Notes: generated from the sequence alone by a model not told the origin. Shown: positions 15,097 through 27,624, counted from the stretch's first letter. The stretch: 54,110 bases of DNA from Linnemannia hyalina (GCA_019671135.1 JAHRHY010000038.1:1-54110), one strand, 5' to 3'. Numbers and translations: made by a program.

Positions 15097-15365
15097 TATT
15101 GATATTCTATTGCAATACTTCCTCTTAATCTATAAAAAGCAACCAGTATAGCTAATCCTATTGCAGATTCAGCCCCTGCTATAACTATTATATAAACAGC
15201 ATAAGTTTGCCCTATTATATCATCTAAATTTAAAGAACTTACCAATATTAAAAACGTAATAGATAATAACATTATTTCTATAGAAATAAGCATTAATATT
15301 ATATTTTTTCTATTAAATATGAATCCTAAGATTCCTATTAAAAAAAGTACTAAAGTTAAACTCAC
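15096..15365 (-). CDS. nad4L: NADH dehydrogenase subunit 4L (inverted copy)
   Basis: Mirror of 15854-16123: GTG start, 89 residues, one-base overlap with nad5. Confidence 0.95.
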   Translation of the reverse strand: MSLTLVLFLIGILGFIFNRKNIILMLISIEIMLLSITFLILVSSLNLDDIIGQTYAVYIIVIAGAESAIGLAILVAFYRLRGSIAIEYQ

Positions 15366-15468
15366 TATTTTTTTTTATTTTTCAAATTATTCTTGATTTT
15401 TTATTAACTCTTTAACAAGAAAGAAGTTAATTTAAACTATACCCTATACTAAGCTAGAATATACTTTA

Positions 15469-15539
15469 AAGAGTATTGTAGACTTGAACTACAATTTAAA
15501 CATCCGTAGTGCTTTATTCTACCATTGAATTAATACTCT
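15469..15539 (-). tRNA. trnR: tRNA-Arg (ACG), inverted copy
   Basis: Mirror of 15681-15751. Confidence 0.92.
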
Positions 15540-15540
15540 C

Positions 15541-15566
15541 TACTAAATTCAAAAATGAATTTAGTA
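15541..15566. repeat. Perfect 11-bp hairpin beside trnR (inverted copy)
   Basis: Stem TACTAAATTCA / TGAATTTAGTA with a 4-base A loop, next to trnR(ACG). It recurs at 15654-15679 and 44304-44329. Confidence 0.85.
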
Positions 15567-15617
15567 TCCATAAATATATTATTTTTATTATATGAATTTA
15601 TTATATAAAAGTTTTAA

Positions 15618-15623
15618 ACATGT
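15618..15623. other. Palindrome centre (fold-back junction)
   Basis: The left arm matches the unit up to 15621 (= 44249, just before the cox2 stop). The right arm resumes at 15624 (= 44273). About 23 bases of the unit are therefore missing at the turn, and the arms meet in the 6-base palindrome ACATGT. This is a snap-back join, not a continuous palindrome. Confidence 0.85.
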
Positions 15624-15653
15624 ATTCATATAATAAAAATAATTATTTATGGA

Positions 15654-15679
15654 TACTAAATTCATTTTTGAATTTAGTA
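15654..15679. repeat. Perfect 11-bp hairpin 5' of trnR(ACG)
   Basis: Stem TACTAAATTCA / TGAATTTAGTA with a TTTT loop. It ends one base before trnR and about 30 bases from the palindrome centre. Possible roles are RNA processing of the cox2 3' end or a block to DNA synthesis; neither is shown. Confidence 0.85.
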
Positions 15680-15680
15680 G

Positions 15681-15751
15681 AGAGTATTAATTCAATGGTA
15701 GAATAAAGCACTACGGATGTTTAAATTGTAGTTCAAGTCTACAATACTCTT
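15681..15751 (+). tRNA. trnR: tRNA-Arg (ACG)
   Basis: Acceptor AGAGTAT pairs with ATACTCT. The anticodon loop CTACGGA sits on an AAGCA/TGTTT stem, giving ACG (CGN codons). It sits between cox2 and nad4L, the usual hypocrealean position. Confidence 0.93.
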
Positions 15752-15853
15752 TAAAGTATATTCTAGCTTAGTATAGGGTATAGTTTAAATTAACTTCTTT
15801 CTTGTTAAAGAGTTAATAAAAATCAAGAATAATTTGAAAAATAAAAAAAAATA

Positions 15854-16123
15854 GTGAGTTTAACTTTAGTACTTTTTTTAATAGGAATCTTAGGATTCAT
15901 ATTTAATAGAAAAAATATAATATTAATGCTTATTTCTATAGAAATAATGTTATTATCTATTACGTTTTTAATATTGGTAAGTTCTTTAAATTTAGATGAT
16001 ATAATAGGGCAAACTTATGCTGTTTATATAATAGTTATAGCAGGGGCTGAATCTGCAATAGGATTAGCTATACTGGTTGCTTTTTATAGATTAAGAGGAA
16101 GTATTGCAATAGAATATCAATAA
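15854..16123 (+). CDS. nad4L: NADH dehydrogenase subunit 4L
   Basis: Proton-pumping membrane-arm subunit of complex I in the inner membrane, 89 residues, the usual length. Three membrane spans at roughly 2-20, 27-48 and 57-80. The conserved stretch [17 protein letters not shown] and the [10 protein letters not shown] segment, with its buried acidic residue, are clear. There is no ATG at the start: the frame begins at GTG (15854), directly aligned with the usual N-terminus, with an ATA codon just before it as an alternative. The TAA stop shares its last A with the nad5 ATG, an overlap typical of fungi that implies a bicistronic nad4L-nad5 message. All three copies agree. Confidence 0.96.
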   Translation: MSLTLVLFLIGILGFIFNRKNIILMLISIEIMLLSITFLILVSSLNLDDIIGQTYAVYIIVIAGAESAIGLAILVAFYRLRGSIAIEYQ

Positions 16124-18124
16124 TGTATTTAAGTATAATAATTTTACCTTTATTAGGATCAATAGTTACTGGTTTTTTTGGTAGAAAAATCGGAGTGACA
16201 GGTGGTCGTTTTTTAAGTTGTACTAGTATAATTATTACAACAATATTAGCTATTATTAGCTACTTAGAAGTAGGATTTAACAACAATCCTGTATCTGTAA
16301 GTTTATTTCCATGATTAGACAGTGAGTTGTTTAACATGATGTGAAATTTTAAATTTGACAGTTTAACTGTATCAATGTTGATACCAGTTTTAATAATTAG
16401 TAGTTTAGTACACTTCTACTCTATAGGTTATATGAGTCATGATCCACACAATCAAAGATTCTTTAGTTATTTAAGTTTATTTACTTTTATGATGGTAATC
16501 TTAGTTACAGGAGATAATTATTTAGTAATGTTTGTAGGATGAGAAGGTGTGGGTGTATGTTCATATTTACTAGTTAGTTTCTGATTTACTAGAATTGCGG
16601 CTAATCAAAGTTCTTTAGCTGCATTTTTAACAAATAGAGTTGGTGATGCTTTACTTATAATAGGTATGTTTATGCTTTTATGAGCTTTAGGTAACTTAGA
16701 CTATAATGTTGTGTTTTCATTAGCACCTTATATCAATGAAAATATTATTACATTAATAGGTATATGTTTATTAATAGGTGCTATGGCTAAAAGTTCTCAA
16801 GTAGGTTTACATATTTGATTACCTATGGCTATGGAAGGTCCTACTCCTGTATCTGCCTTAATACACGCTGCTACTATGGTTACAGCTGGTGTTTATTTAT
16901 TAATACGTTCATCTCCTTTAATTGAGTACAGTTCTACTGTATTATTAATGTTTATGACTAGGTGCTGTTACTACTGTATTCAGTTCTTTAATAGGATTGT
17001 TCCAACAAGATATCAAAAAAATTATAGCTTATTCAACTATGAGTCAGTTAGGTATGATGGTTATTGCAATAGGTTTATCTTCATATAATATAGCTATATT
17101 TCATTTAATGAATCATGCCTTTTATAAAGGATTGTTATTTTTAGGAGCAGGTGCAGTTATACACGCAGTTGGTGATAATCAGGATTTAAGAAAATATGGG
17201 GGATTAATCTCATTTTTACCTTTAACATATACAGTTATATTAATAGCAAGTCTTAGTTTAGTAGCATTCCCTTTCATGACAGGTTTTTATAGTAAAGATT
17301 TTATTTTAGAGTCTGCTTATGGTCAATATTTCTTTAGCAGTATCAATGTATATTTTATAGCAGTTATTGGTGCTATATTTACTACATTATATTCAGTAAA
17401 GGTTATTTATTTAACTTTCTTAACTAATCCTAATGGATCTGTAAATTATTATAAAAACGCACATGAAGGTGATATATTCTTAAGTCTACCTTTAGTTGTT
17501 TTAGCTATATTTTCTATATATTTTGGATATTTAACTAAAGATATCTATATAGGTTTAGGTTCAGGATTCTTTGTAGATAATAGTATATTTATTCATCCTA
17601 TGCATGAAATATTAATAAATACTGAGTTTGGTGTTCCTACTTTATTTAAATTAATTCCGTTTATATTAACTGTTTTATTTTCTATATTAGCTATAATATA
17701 CCCTGAATTTATGGGTAATGTAATAACTAATTTTAAACTTTCTAAATTAGGTTATTATATTTTTGGTTTTTTCAATCAACGTTTCCTTATAGAATTCTTT
17801 TATAATAATTATATTGTAAATACCGTATTAAATATAGGAGGAAAAACTACAAAAATTTTAGATAAAGGAAGTGTCGAATGAATAGGTCCGTATGGTATAT
17901 GAAGTATATTAAATAAAATTAGTAAAAATATATCTCTTATAAGTAAAGGAGTAGTAACTGATTATGCTGTATATATATTAGTTTCTGTTTGTACTATATT
18001 GTCTTTATTTAGTTTTGTTGATTTAAATGTAGATAGTTTAAATATAAACCTCTTGACTTTTATAATAATATTAATTAATAGTGGTACGTTATTAAAACAA
18101 GATAAATCGTGAAAAGTTAAATAA
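16123..18124 (+). CDS. nad5: NADH dehydrogenase subunit 5 (middle copy, frameshifted)
   Basis: Same gene as 44773-46776 but two bases are missing after 16949 (the run before TGTTTATGACTAGG), which breaks the frame at about codon 276. Both other copies have the two bases. The 3' end here is intact, including the two bases missing from the inverted copy. Since the two damaged copies are broken at different sites, a sequencing or consensus error is more likely than a real pseudogene. Confidence 0.94.
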
Positions 18125-18209
18125 TAAACATAATAAACTGAATGAAAGTACTTTTCTACAGTCTTCTGATAATGCATTTATCGTATTTGCTTTACCTGCA
18201 TTAGAAAAT

Positions 18210-18410
18210 ATGGTTTTACCTGAATCTAGTTTTTTTATTATACCTACAATTTTTTTATTAATAGTTATGGTTACTGTACTTATGGCTAAGAAAGGTTGAA
18301 AAGCCAAACGACCCAATGCAGAACTGACAGAAATGGAAAATGAGATTATAGTAGAGGTATTCCTCCTAGATAAAATTTATTTAACTACACATCTGTCATT
18401 AAAAAATTAA
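18210..18410 (+). CDS. orf66, small single-span membrane protein candidate
   Basis: Not recognised. The frame is open from about 18104 but its first ATG is at 18210, giving 66 residues. There is one strong hydrophobic span (about residues 6-26, FFIIPTIFLLIVMVTVLMA), then a basic stretch KKGWKAKRP and an acidic helix-like stretch ELTEMENEIIVEV. The Trp is coded by TGA, so it would be translated only by the mitochondrial code. It lies 85 bases after nad5 and 107 before cob and may be co-transcribed with both. The frame is the same in all three copies. The complementary strand also has an open frame, but its protein looks less natural. It could be a chance ORF or the remnant of a longer one. Confidence 0.45.
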
Positions 18411-18517
18411 AAATAAATATGCTAAATGTAGCAGTAAAATAAATAAAAAATAATTATGTCAAAATATATTGATATAGAACATAAATATGAAAATAAAAAA
18501 GAATAAAACTAAATTAA

Positions 18518-19678
18518 ATGAGATTATTAAAAAGTCATCCTTTATTGAAATTATTAAATTCATATTTAATAGATCACTCTCAACCTAGTAACATAAGTTA
18601 TTTATGAAATTTTGGTTCTTTATTAGCTATATGTTTAGGTATTCAAATAGTTACAGGTGTGACTTTAGCCATGCACTATAACCCTAATGTATTAGAAGCT
18701 TTTAACTCTATAGAACATATCATGCGTGATGTAAACAATGGATGATTAATACGTTACTTACATAGTAATACAGCATCTGCTTTTTTCTTCTTAGTATACT
18801 TACATATAGGAAGAGGTTTATATTATGGATCATATAGAGCCCCAAGAACATTAACATGAGTTATAGGTACTATCATTTTAATACTAATGATGGGTATAGG
18901 TTTCCTAGGTTATGTTTTACCTTATGGACAAATGTCTTTATGAGGAGCTACTGTTATTACTAATTTAATTAGTGCCATACCATGAATAGGACAAGATATA
19001 GTTGAATTTATATGAGGAGGTTTCTCAGTAAATAATGCAACATTAAATAGATTCTTTGCTTTACATTTTGTTTTACCTTTCGTACTAGCTGCATTAGTTT
19101 TAATGCATTTAATTACATTAGGAGAAACAGTAGGATCTAGTAATCCTTTGGGAGTACCAGGTTATTATGATAGAATTCCTTTTGCACCTTATTACTTATT
19201 TAAAGATTTAATTACTATATTTATTTTTATTTTAGGTTTAAGTATATTTGTATTCTTTATGCCAAATGTCTTAGGTGATAGTGATAACTATATAATGGGT
19301 AATCCTATGCAAACACCACCTGCTATAGTACCAGAATGATATCTTTTACCTTTCTATGCTATTTTAAGATCTATACCTAATAAACTTTTAGGTGTTATCG
19401 CTATGTTTAGTGCATTAATAATTCTTACAATATTACCTATAACAGATTTAGGAAACACTAAAGGTTTACAGTTTAGATTAATAACTAAATTTGTATTCTT
19501 TTTCTTTGTAACTGATTTCTTAATATTAATGGTATTAGGTGCCAAACATGTAGAAACACCTTATATAGAATTAGGACAAATAGCTACTGTTATATATTTC
19601 CTAACTTTCTTAGTATTTATACCTTTAGCTAGTATCATTGAAAATACATTGGTAGATATAGCACGTGTAAATAAGTAA
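18518..19678 (+). CDS. cob: Cytochrome b
   Basis: Catalytic core of complex III (ubiquinol-cytochrome c reductase), inner membrane, 386 residues, the normal fungal length. The haem ligands are visible: H82 and H96, then H183 and H197. The quinol-site PEWY motif is near residues 272-275, its Trp coded by TGA. Eight or nine membrane spans. The ATG start gives the usual [11 protein letters not shown]-terminus. No intron, although cob often carries them in fungi. A purine-rich stretch, not a clear ribosome site, precedes the start. Intact and the same length in all three copies. Confidence 0.97.
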
Positions 19679-19909
19679 AATTGAAAATAAAGTAGTCTAA
19701 GAAATAAAATTTTTTTGTTTCTTTATTTTATGTAATTTATAACGAGATAATAGAACTTACCATTGAGTTAAATTCATTATTCTTCAATAAATTGTCTATT
19801 TCATATAATGCTAATTTATACATAATATAGGTAATTATACTAATAATTAACTTTGTTTTTCATAGAAGTATTTGTAACAAATCAAATTTTTATGGTAAAT
19901 AAGGTTAAG

Positions 19910-19981
19910 GGTTATGTTTGTATATGGTTATACACTTTGATTGCAAATCTTAAGTATAGGGGTTCGATTCCTCCATAGCTC
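19910..19981 (+). tRNA. trnC: tRNA-Cys (GCA)
   Basis: Acceptor GGTTATG/CATAGCT pairs throughout (with wobble). T loop TTCGATT and D stem GTAT/ATAC. The anticodon loop TTGCAAA gives GCA, but its stem has two T-T mismatches. Between cob and cox1, where related fungi keep trnC. Confidence 0.88.
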
Positions 19982-20637
19982 TATTAATTATAGAATTAAA
20001 ACTTTATTTATATAATTAAGGTAAGGACTAAATTTTATTACATTGTATTTAATTACTTCTTTTAAGATAAAATAAAACAAATTTACTTTATTATTCTTTG
20101 TCTTAATTAAGTTTCCTTATTTATAAGGTGAAGAAGTAGAAGTTCTAAAAAAAGATTAAATAAAAACAACACCTATATTAGAAAAAAATATAGACATAGA
20201 CATATTTGTTTATTTTTTTTTATAAGAACATACAAAAATTTATAACTAAAATATTCTAGATTTGAATAAAATTAGAACAAATAACAAGCAAACAATATAT
20301 ATATATTAATTTATAATAAAATACCTTAGATAAATTTGATATAAATATTTGAATTTTGGTAAGAAAAATTTTTAGCGATTTCTAGGATTAAACTAAGAAT
20401 ATGAGACCCATATTTACTTATAAGGCACCTACCAGTCCTGCAGTAACTAAACTTGGCTCTTATTAATTACTTTAGTACAAAACAATCTGTTTTAGGGAAG
20501 AAGGTCCCGTGAGGATCTTGGATATTAGAAAATGGTTAGCATCCTTCGTATAATATTTTCTTAAAACCCAGGATTGGTATTAATGAGAGGTACCTAATTA
20601 AAAAGGCTTCGCTACTATAAAATTTTTAAATTACAAC
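19982..20637 (+). other. trnC-orf235 spacer, 656 bases
   Basis: No gene seen. The first 350 bases are plain AT-rich sequence with A/T runs that vary between copies. The last 250 (about 20395-20630) are less AT-rich, with stretches such as ACCTACCAGTCCTGCAG and AGGTCCCGTGAGGATCTTGG, and a possible hairpin TTAGAAAAT...ATTTTCTTAA near 20525-20565. It may be a structured 5' leader of orf235 or the scar of an insertion. I see no group I or II intron core. Confidence 0.5.
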
Positions 20638-21343
20638 ATGAGATACTTAGTTATTAAAATAACTAACAACAATTACCTTTGTTATACAATAGGTATAAGA
20701 CTTTATTCGAGTTCTAATAGGCCTCCTGGAATATCCGGAGACAGACTCGATAAATTAAGTAACTTCAACTTTTCAGATCACCAAAAATTCTTAGCTTCTT
20801 TCCGCAAAGATGAAAAATTTTTTAAGGAAAAGTGAATAAATGACGATTTTGGATTCCCTAAATTAAATAATCTTAGGGACCAAGTTCTCGGTATATGGAA
20901 AACTCAGGAAAAAATAGAGAATTTTCTAGATAGTGCTCAAGGTACTGCTGGTAGACCTGAATTTTCACAAAAAAGACACAGGGAAGCTATCGAAAAATAT
21001 AACGAAAAATTAGAAGCCCTAGAAAAAAAACGTGATCAGAACTGAATGGAGTTAGAGGAACTTCTTAATGGTGATCTTAAGACAAATCTTAAGTTAAAAG
21101 AAATAATGACCGAAAATTCTCAAGCTATAGATCCTATTTTCAATTTAATTGATAAGAAGGATCCAACTTTACAAGATTATATCGATAAGAGAAAATCACT
21201 TTTAAACGACGAAATACATAAATCTAGATCGCAAAAAAAAAGAAGTTATGGAAAATTTAACAGCAGACTTAGAAAGTCCTATGGATTTAGCTGTGGGTAT
21301 AATGGAGGAATCTGGACCTGAGATTGGTGGTGAAGATGACTAA
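20638..21343 (+). CDS. orf235, unknown soluble protein upstream of cox1, frame shifts at an A9 run
   Basis: Not recognised. From ATG 20638 the frame encodes a mostly hydrophilic, charged protein: a short N-terminus with an R-L-Y-S-S-S motif at about residues 22-27, then lysine/glutamate-rich helices (for example EKYNEKLEALEKKRDQNW), likely coiled-coil. Two Trp codons are TGA and one is TGG. At the nine-A run (21233-21241) the zero frame turns into a tryptophan-rich stretch; skipping one A gives a natural acidic tail ending EESGPEIGGEDD and a TAA at 21341-21343 (about 235 residues). All three copies have nine A. If there is no shift, the zero frame stays open with TGA as Trp straight into cox1 (see findings). 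Origin could be a mitochondrial plasmid or an intergenic ORF family; function unknown. Confidence 0.6.
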
Positions 21344-21486
21344 TTATATCCCTAACCATAATTAACTCAATTTTTTGTAATAGTACAAAAATATATTACG
21401 ATTATAAATTATACTGATTTTTATTGATAGTTATTTTTCTTTTTTTGGTTAGTCAAATTAAAGAAAATAACCTATTAAAGTCTGAA

Positions 21487-23079
<1,593 letters not shown>

Positions 23080-23187
23080 GACAATATGTCTATTTATATA
23101 ATTAAAATTAAATAAAAAATATTACTCATTTTTATTTACAGTAATTTAAGAATTCTTATTTTATATGTTGGACAAAAATGGGTAAAA

Positions 23188-23258
23188 ATCTCATTGGCTT
23201 AATGGTAAAGCAAAATACTTCTAATATTTGTATTCTAGTTCGATTCTGGAATGAGGTT
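23188..23258 (+). tRNA. trnR: tRNA-Arg (UCU)
   Basis: Acceptor ATCTCAT/ATGAGGT. Anticodon stem AAATA/TATTT with loop CTTCTAA gives TCT (AGA/AGG codons, the main Arg codons here). T arm TCTAG/CTGGA. Between cox1 and nad1. Confidence 0.94.
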
Positions 23259-23475
23259 TAAGTAAATAAAAAATAATTAATAATCTTTAATTAAATAAAA
23301 AATAATTTTCGGTTATTATTTCTTCTTTATGATTTAAATTTAGTTTAGTAAACTCACATATAAATTAATAAATATATGTTATTAAGTAAAATATTGAATT
23401 AATTGCATAAATAAGCAAGGATAAATACTATTAATTTAAATGATTTAGAATCTTAATAAAAATTACAAAAAAAAA

Positions 23476-24585
23476 ATGAGATTTAATATAACTTTAATTT
23501 CTATTTTAGAAAATATAATTTTAATATTACCTGCTTTATTAGGTGTTGCCTATGTAACTGTAGCGGAAAGAAAAACAATGGCAAGTATGCAAAGAAGATT
23601 AGGTCCTAATGCAGTAGGATATTATGGTTTATTACAAGCTTTTGCGGATGCTCTTAAATTAATATTAAAAGAATATGTAGCCCCAACTCAAGCTAATGTA
23701 ATCTTATTTTTCTTAGGTCCTATAATAACATTAATGTTTGCTTTATTAGGTTTCGCGGTTATTCCTTACGGGCCCGGATTATCTATAAGTGATATGGAAT
23801 TAGGTATATTCTTTATGTTAGCTGTATCTGGTTTAGCTACTTACGGTATACTACTTGCAGGATGAAGTGCTAATAGTAAATATGCTTTCTTAGGTTCTTT
23901 AAGAAGTACAGCTCAACTTATAAGTTATGAATTAGTATTAAGTTCTGTTTTACTAATTGTAATAATGATAACTAATAGTTTAAATTTAAATATAAATGTT
24001 CAATTTCAAAAAATAACATGATTAGCCTTTCCTTTATTATGTATATTAATAATATTTTTTATAGGTTCTGTAGCAGAAACTAACAGAGCTCCATTTGATT
24101 TAGCTGAAGCTGAATCGGAGTTAGTTAGTGGATTTATGACTGAACACGCAGCTGTTATTTTTGTTTTCTTTTTCTTAGCTGAATACTCTAGTATTGTAAT
24201 AATGTGTATCTTTACAAGTATTCTGTTTTTAGGTGGGTATTTAGTAGATTTTGATCTTATATTTTTATTTGATAAAGTAAATTATATTTATGCTTATATA
24301 TTTGACATTGACTGGATATTATCTTTAGATTATTTAAATATCAGAAATTCATTAATTCACCCTACTATGGATGGATTATTTTCAGGTATAAGCTTAGGGG
24401 TTAAAAGTGGAATAATGGTATTTATATTTATTTGAGTTAGAGCTTCATTTCCAAGAATTCGTTTTGACCAATTAATGTCTTTCTGTTGAACTGTATTAAT
24501 ACCTATATTATTTGCGTTTATATTCTTAATTCCTTGTATATTATACGCCTTTGGAATATTCTTTATAAATATTAGTTTATTTTAA
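23476..24585 (+). CDS. nad1: NADH dehydrogenase subunit 1
   Basis: Membrane subunit of complex I at the quinone-binding junction with the peripheral arm; 369 residues, about eight spans. Conserved loops are clear: [16 protein letters not shown] (residues about 30-45) and [20 protein letters not shown] (about 201-220), both facing the quinone channel. Trp is mostly TGA, with one TGG near DWILSL. The ATG start follows an A run and gives [19 protein letters not shown]. Only 105 bases separate its stop from atp8; in hypocrealean relatives nad4 occupies that gap. Confidence 0.96.
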
Positions 24586-24690
24586 TTAATATATTTTTCT
24601 GCTTATATATTAATTATAACCTAGATATATAATTTTTTTTTTACCTGTTACGGTTAAACGTATTAATCAACTTTTTAATATAAAATAAAT

Positions 24691-24837
24691 ATGCCACAAT
24701 TAGTACCATTTTATTATATGAATGAAATTGTTTTTGCTTTTTCATTAATAGTATTTATATTATATATATTATCTAAATATATTTTACCTAGAATAGTACG
24801 TTTATTCGTATCTCGTATGTTTATAGACAAAATATAA
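24691..24837 (+). CDS. atp8: ATP synthase subunit 8
   Basis: Small Fo subunit, 48 residues, the usual fungal size. N-terminus MPQLVPFYYMNEI, one membrane span (about 13-31), then the basic C-terminal tail RIVRLFVSRMF. Placed just before atp6 as in most fungi, 110 bases apart. Too short for many ORF finders but unmistakable by its ends. Confidence 0.95.
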   Translation: MPQLVPFYYMNEIVFAFSLIVFILYILSKYILPRIVRLFVSRMFIDKI

Positions 24838-24947
24838 TTAATAGTTTATATATTATAAATAACTCAGCTTGCTACAGCTCCACCTTGACTTAAATGTCCA
24901 CAATTAGCTTATCAAGATTATATATAACAATTAACTTTTTTAAGTTA

Positions 24948-25739
24948 ATGCAATTATCTTCAAATAATTTATTTTTATTTAATGAAATTACTAGTCCTTT
25001 AGATCAATTTGAAATAAGAAACATTTTAAGTTTAGAAATTTTAGGTGGTAGTTTACATTTATCTTTAACAAACATAGGATTTTATTTAACAGTAGGATCT
25101 TTAATCATATTAATAATGTCTATAACAGCTACTAATTATAACAAATTAGTAAGTAACAACTGATCAATAGCTCAAGAATCTTTATATGTTACAATACATA
25201 ATATTGTAACAAATCAAATTAACCCTAGAAATGGACAAATTTATTTTCCTTTTATATATACTTTATTCATATTCATTTTAATAAATAATTTAATTGGTAT
25301 GATTCCATATAGTTTTGCTTCTACAGGTCATTTTGCTCTTACATTTGCTTTAAGTTTCACTATAGTTTTAGGTGCTACTATTTTAGGATTCCAAAGACAT
25401 GGTTTAAAATTTTTTTCTTTATTTGTTCCAGCAGGTTGTCCTTTAGCTTTATTACCATTATTAGTAACTATAGAACTAATATCATACTTAGCTAGAAATG
25501 TTTCTTTAGGACTAAGATTAGCAGCTAACATTACAGCTGGTCATATGTTATTAAGTATATTAAGTGGATTTGTTTATAATATTATGAATTCAGGAATTAT
25601 ATTCTTCATATTAGGATTAATACCTTTATTATTTATTATAGCTTTTTCTGGTTTAGAATTAGCTATAGCTTTTATCCAAGCACAAGTTTTTGTTGTATTA
25701 TCATCTTCTTATATAAAAGACGGGTTAGATTTACATTAA
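24948..25739 (+). CDS. atp6: ATP synthase subunit a
   Basis: Fo proton-channel subunit next to the c-ring, 263 residues with about six spans. The essential arginine (R190) lies in SLGLRLAANITAGH, and the following helices have the conserved polar residues. The N-terminus MQLSSNNLFLFNEITSPLDQF fits the family, with a propeptide-like start. In this copy an in-frame ATG at 24894 would extend it by 18 residues, but that frame exists only because two bases (AT) are missing near 24939 relative to the other two copies, so I take ATG 24948. Confidence 0.96.
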
Positions 25740-26039
25740 TTTTAAATAATCAAATACTTAATTTAAGAAAAAGAAATGTATAATAGGGGTTATGGAAAAT
25801 TATAACAACTATAAAGTACATTTATATAAAACATTAAAAATAAAGAAAAAATAAAAAGAGAAATTAAATAATATAATTAATTATAGTAAATACATAAAAT
25901 AAGCGTACAGACTATTTTTACTTTGAACATTTATTATAAAGTGAATATAACAATAAATAGTTTATTAACCTCTATTATTACTTGCGTAGATGAAATAGTA
26001 ATATTTATTATATTAGTAACCTTTCGGTTATGAATAAAT
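25740..26039 (+). other. atp6-rns spacer, about 300 bases
   Basis: AT-rich, no gene seen. A promoter for the rRNA/tRNA unit could lie here but I cannot identify one. Confidence 0.4.
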
Positions 26040-27502
26040 ATTTTATAAATTGAGTTTGGTGATGGCTCTGATTGAATGCTGTCCAAGTGCTTGACACATG
26101 CTAATCGAACGTTTTAATTTTTCTAAGTTAAAAAGTGGTGTACAGGTGAGTATAAATATATTCTCCGCCGACCTTAAAGTAAAGCTAAATTCTTTATTAA
26201 AAAGGAGATAATTATCTCCGCTTTAAGAGGACAATGAATATTTCCGAGACAGGTAGTAGTTAAGGTGATGGCTTAACTAGCCTACAACTCTCGTAGTCGA
26301 AACTGAAAGGTTGATCGACCACATTGGGTCTGAAAAAATCCCAATGCATATTAGTACAGCAGTGAGGAATATTGGTCAATGGCCTAACGGCTGAACTGGC
26401 AACTTGGAGAAGTGATAAGCTTTTATATGTGTTTTTTAACACGAGAATATAAAAGTTCTATTAATTTTGAATGAAGCTTTGTTTATATACTGATAATGAC
26501 AGTATATATATACCGTCTTGACTAATTGCGTGCCAGCAGTCGCGGTAATACGTAAGAGACTAGTGTTATTCATCTTAATTAGGTTTAAAGGGTACCTAAA
26601 CGGTCGATATATCTTGTAAAAATGTTAATATAAGACTAGAGTTTTCTATGTAAGGGGGCAGTACTTGAGGAGGAAAGATAAAATTTCGTGATACCAAAGG
26701 GGACTCGGTAAAGGCGCAGGCAGCCCTTTATGTAAAAACTGACGTTGAGGGACGAAGGCATAGATAACAAAAAGGATTAGATACCCAAGTAGTCTTTGCA
26801 GTAAATTATGAATGCCATGGGTTGAATAAATTTATTCAAACTATAAATGAAAGTGTAAGCATTTCACCTCAAGAGTAATGTGGCAACGCAGGAACTGAAA
26901 TCACTAGACCGTTTCTAACCCCAGTAGTGAAGTATGTTGTTTAATTCGATGATCCACGAAAAACCTTACCACAATTTGAATAATAAATATATTACAGGAG
27001 TTGCACGGCTGTTTTCAGTTAATGTTGTGAAACTATGGTTTCCATAAAATTAACGAAATCCCATACTTTATTTTTTTTTTACGATAAAGTTTATTTTTCC
27101 AAAATACTTGGCGAAAATAGGAGGGACTAAGACAAGTCATCATGGCCTTGATATTGTGGGCTATAGACGTGCCACATATACCTAAACAAAGAGAAGCAAA
27201 AATGTGAATTCTAGCTAATCTCAAAAAATAGGATATAAAAAGGATTGTAGTCTGGAATTCGACTATATGAATAAGTAATTACTAGTAATCGTGAATCACC
27301 ATGACACGGTGAATATACCTTTGGATTGGTACTAACCACTCGTCACATGCTGAAAGGAACGTGCGCAATAAGTTTGCTTTTTTACTATATTGTAAAAACT
27401 ATAAGTAGTTTGTTTTCTTTTAGTAAAAATCTTCGTATGCGTGGTTCTAATTAGTGTAAAGTCGAAATACGGTTCGTGTAGTGGAAGTTGCACGGGAATC
27501 AT
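26040..27502 (+). rRNA. rns: Small subunit rRNA
   Basis: Mitochondrial 16S-like rRNA. Landmarks in order: 5' helix with GATGGCTCTGATTGAATGCTG (about 26055), 530 loop GCCAGCAGTCGCGGTAATAC (26532), GGATTAGATACCC (about 26774), the 960 region TTAATTCGATGATCCACG (about 26941), and the decoding-site stretch near 27240-27340. The 3' end near TTGCACGGGAATCA is approximate, and no anti-Shine-Dalgarno is evident. An AT-rich expansion (about 27050-27240) lies within the 3' domain. No intron. Confidence 0.94.
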
Positions 27503-27540
27503 AAAATTTAACTAATATAAACCTAGAAGGATTATTGTGA

Positions 27541-27624
27541 AGGAGGGTTCCTTTATAGGTAAGAAGGGTTGAGCTGTAAACTCAATAGCTAAAGCTTTTA
27601 AGAGTTCGAATCTCTTGTCTCCTA
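27541..27624 (+). tRNA. trnY: tRNA-Tyr (GUA)
   Basis: Anticodon stem TTGAG/CTCAA, loop CTGTAAA, anticodon GTA; a variable arm of about a dozen bases; T arm AAGAG/CTCTT. Abuts trnD with no spacer. Confidence 0.94.

Noticed and set aside
15541..15700. Hairpin telomere of a linear mtDNA
   Set aside because: The third copy shows the unit running through this point (cox2 into trnR) without an end, and no terminal repeats are seen.
24894..24947. 18-residue N-terminal extension of atp6 in the middle copy
   Set aside because: Depends on a two-base deletion absent from both other copies.
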